From the NCBI GenBank assembly GCA_017442445.1, contig JAFRZS010000267.1:1-5462 (forward strand): DNA of 5,462 nt. Direction: 5' to 3'. Shown here piece after piece: positions 5,252 through 5,462 of this stretch (position 1 is the stretch's first letter; each line of letters begins with the position of its first letter). The translations under genes were made by a program, and so were the position numbers. A model generated the notes under the pieces. It saw only the letters and a list, made by a program, of their open reading frames with translations, made no database searches and was not told the origin of the DNA. This DNA is from Clostridia bacterium. Lineage in GTDB: Bacteria > Bacillota > Clostridia > Oscillospirales > Acutalibacteraceae.

Positions 5252-5462
5252 ATGAAGAACGGACAAACCGAGCGAAATCAAGGCTTCAGCCTTGATTTTG
5301 TATGCCCGAAGGCGTACAAAGACGCCCAAGCGGCGAGGTTTGTTCGTAGTATAAAACATAAAACTTTACAGTTTTTGATATTATATGCATGTTTATGGGG
5401 TTCTTGTAGGCTTTTACACCTGCAGAACCCCTTATTCTATGCGGTTTTATACGGTCTTCGCT
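5252..5462 (+). CDS. Possible start of an unidentified membrane protein (runs off the right edge)
   Basis: An uninterrupted frame of 70 codons begins at ATG 5252 and is still open at the window end. AGGA at 5242-5245, six bases upstream, gives a plausible ribosome binding site. Residues 1-33 (MKNGQTERNQGFSLDF...) are polar and are encoded by the cloverleaf-like repeat. Residues 38-70 are hydrophobic, with stretches such as LQFLILYACLWG and NPLFYAVLYGL that look like membrane segments. I do not recognise the protein; the hydrophobic part is faintly like the N-terminal membrane region of SpoIIE, but that is a guess. Against it: no promoter is visible between the dockerin terminator and 5252, the frame runs through two strong inverted repeats, and a minus-strand frame is also open across the same DNA. 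It could equally be chance openness in repeat sequence. Confidence 0.25.
   Translation, partial: MKNGQTERNQGFSLDFVCPKAYKDAQAARFVRSIKHKTLQFLILYACLWGSCRLLHLQNPLFYAVLYGLR
5259..5347. repeat. 89-base cloverleaf-like nested inverted repeat (dispersed repeat or structured RNA)
   Basis: An outer stem pairs 5259-5269 with 5337-5347 (11 bp, one G-U; core ACAAACC/GGTTTGT). It encloses three consecutive hairpins. The first pairs 5275-5284 with 5289-5298 (10 bp, AAATCAAGGC, loop TTCA). The second pairs 5300-5306 with 5311-5317 (7 bp, loop CGAA). The third pairs 5323-5326 with 5332-5335 (4 bp, loop CAAGC). Together they make a four-way junction on either strand. It lacks tRNA hallmarks such as a T-loop sequence. 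I know no family for it. A MITE-like or REP-like mobile repeat, or a non-coding RNA, are the main options. Confidence 0.5.
5397..5431. other. GC-rich hairpin near the right edge
   Basis: GGGGTTCT (5397-5404) pairs with AGAACCCC (5424-5431). After one bulged T, GTAGG (5406-5410) pairs with CCTGC (5419-5423), closing an eight-base loop. The downstream TTATTCTAT is only mildly T-rich, so terminator function for rightward transcripts is possible but weak. Together with the two preceding inverted repeats it fills the gene-poor stretch 5177-5462 with structure. Apart from these three elements and the doubtful open frame, I see nothing else in that stretch. Confidence 0.45.

Noticed and set aside
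5259..5347. tRNA gene, suggested by the cloverleaf shape
   Set aside because: There is no GTTCRA T-loop motif, the closing stem is 11 bp instead of 7, and there is no seven-base anticodon loop or CCA-type end.
5146..5431. CRISPR array or direct-repeat array, considered because of the many hairpins
   Set aside because: The inverted repeats all differ in sequence, and no direct repeats with regular spacing are present.
5286..5462. Minus-strand frame entering from the right edge and open for 58 codons to a stop at 5286-5288
   Set aside because: It has no recognisable domain, runs through the same inverted repeats as the plus-strand frame, and its stop lies inside a hairpin loop. It may be the tail of a gene outside the window, but nothing in the sequence supports that.

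Overview
The window looks like a chromosomal segment of a low-to-mid GC Gram-positive anaerobe of the class Clostridia, probably a gut Ruminococcaceae/Oscillospiraceae-type bacterium. The reasons are the Firmicutes-specific order of a PII-like c-di-AMP receptor gene, holB and ricT, the strong purine-rich Shine-Dalgarno sites, the sigma-A-type promoters, and a secreted protein with a type I dockerin-like calcium-binding module. The species assignment is inference.

All confident genes read left to right. Positions 1-2145 form a housekeeping operon. An extended -10 promoter (25-53) drives a DarA/PstA-type cyclic-di-AMP receptor, which overlaps by 4 bases the DNA polymerase III delta-prime subunit (holB). 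A RicT/YaaT (PSP1 family) gene follows. The same cluster is known in Bacillus subtilis, where yaaR lies between darA and holB; it is absent here. A 23-bp imperfect palindrome resembling a dispersed REP-type repeat begins at the base after the ricT stop.

Positions 2187-4442 carry an XRE helix-turn-helix/cupin regulator and an AMP-forming acyl-CoA synthetase of the medium-chain/acetyl-CoA synthetase-like superfamily. They are 27 bases apart and probably form a regulator-enzyme pair. The gap holds a perfect 6-bp dyad next to the synthetase ribosome binding site.

Positions 4492-5176 are a self-contained single-gene unit: a consensus-like promoter, a 195-residue secreted dockerin protein with no visible catalytic domain, and a textbook terminator with a UUCG loop.

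Positions 5177-5462 hold no confident gene but are unusually structured. They contain an A/T-rich hairpin (5194-5227), an 89-base element that can fold as a four-way cloverleaf (5259-5347), and a GC-rich hairpin (5397-5431). An open frame with a plausible start at 5252 runs through the last two and off the right edge. It may be the start of a membrane protein or chance openness inside a dispersed repeat. This right-hand end is the least explained part of the window. The rest is fairly ordinary; no complete new multi-gene system is evident.
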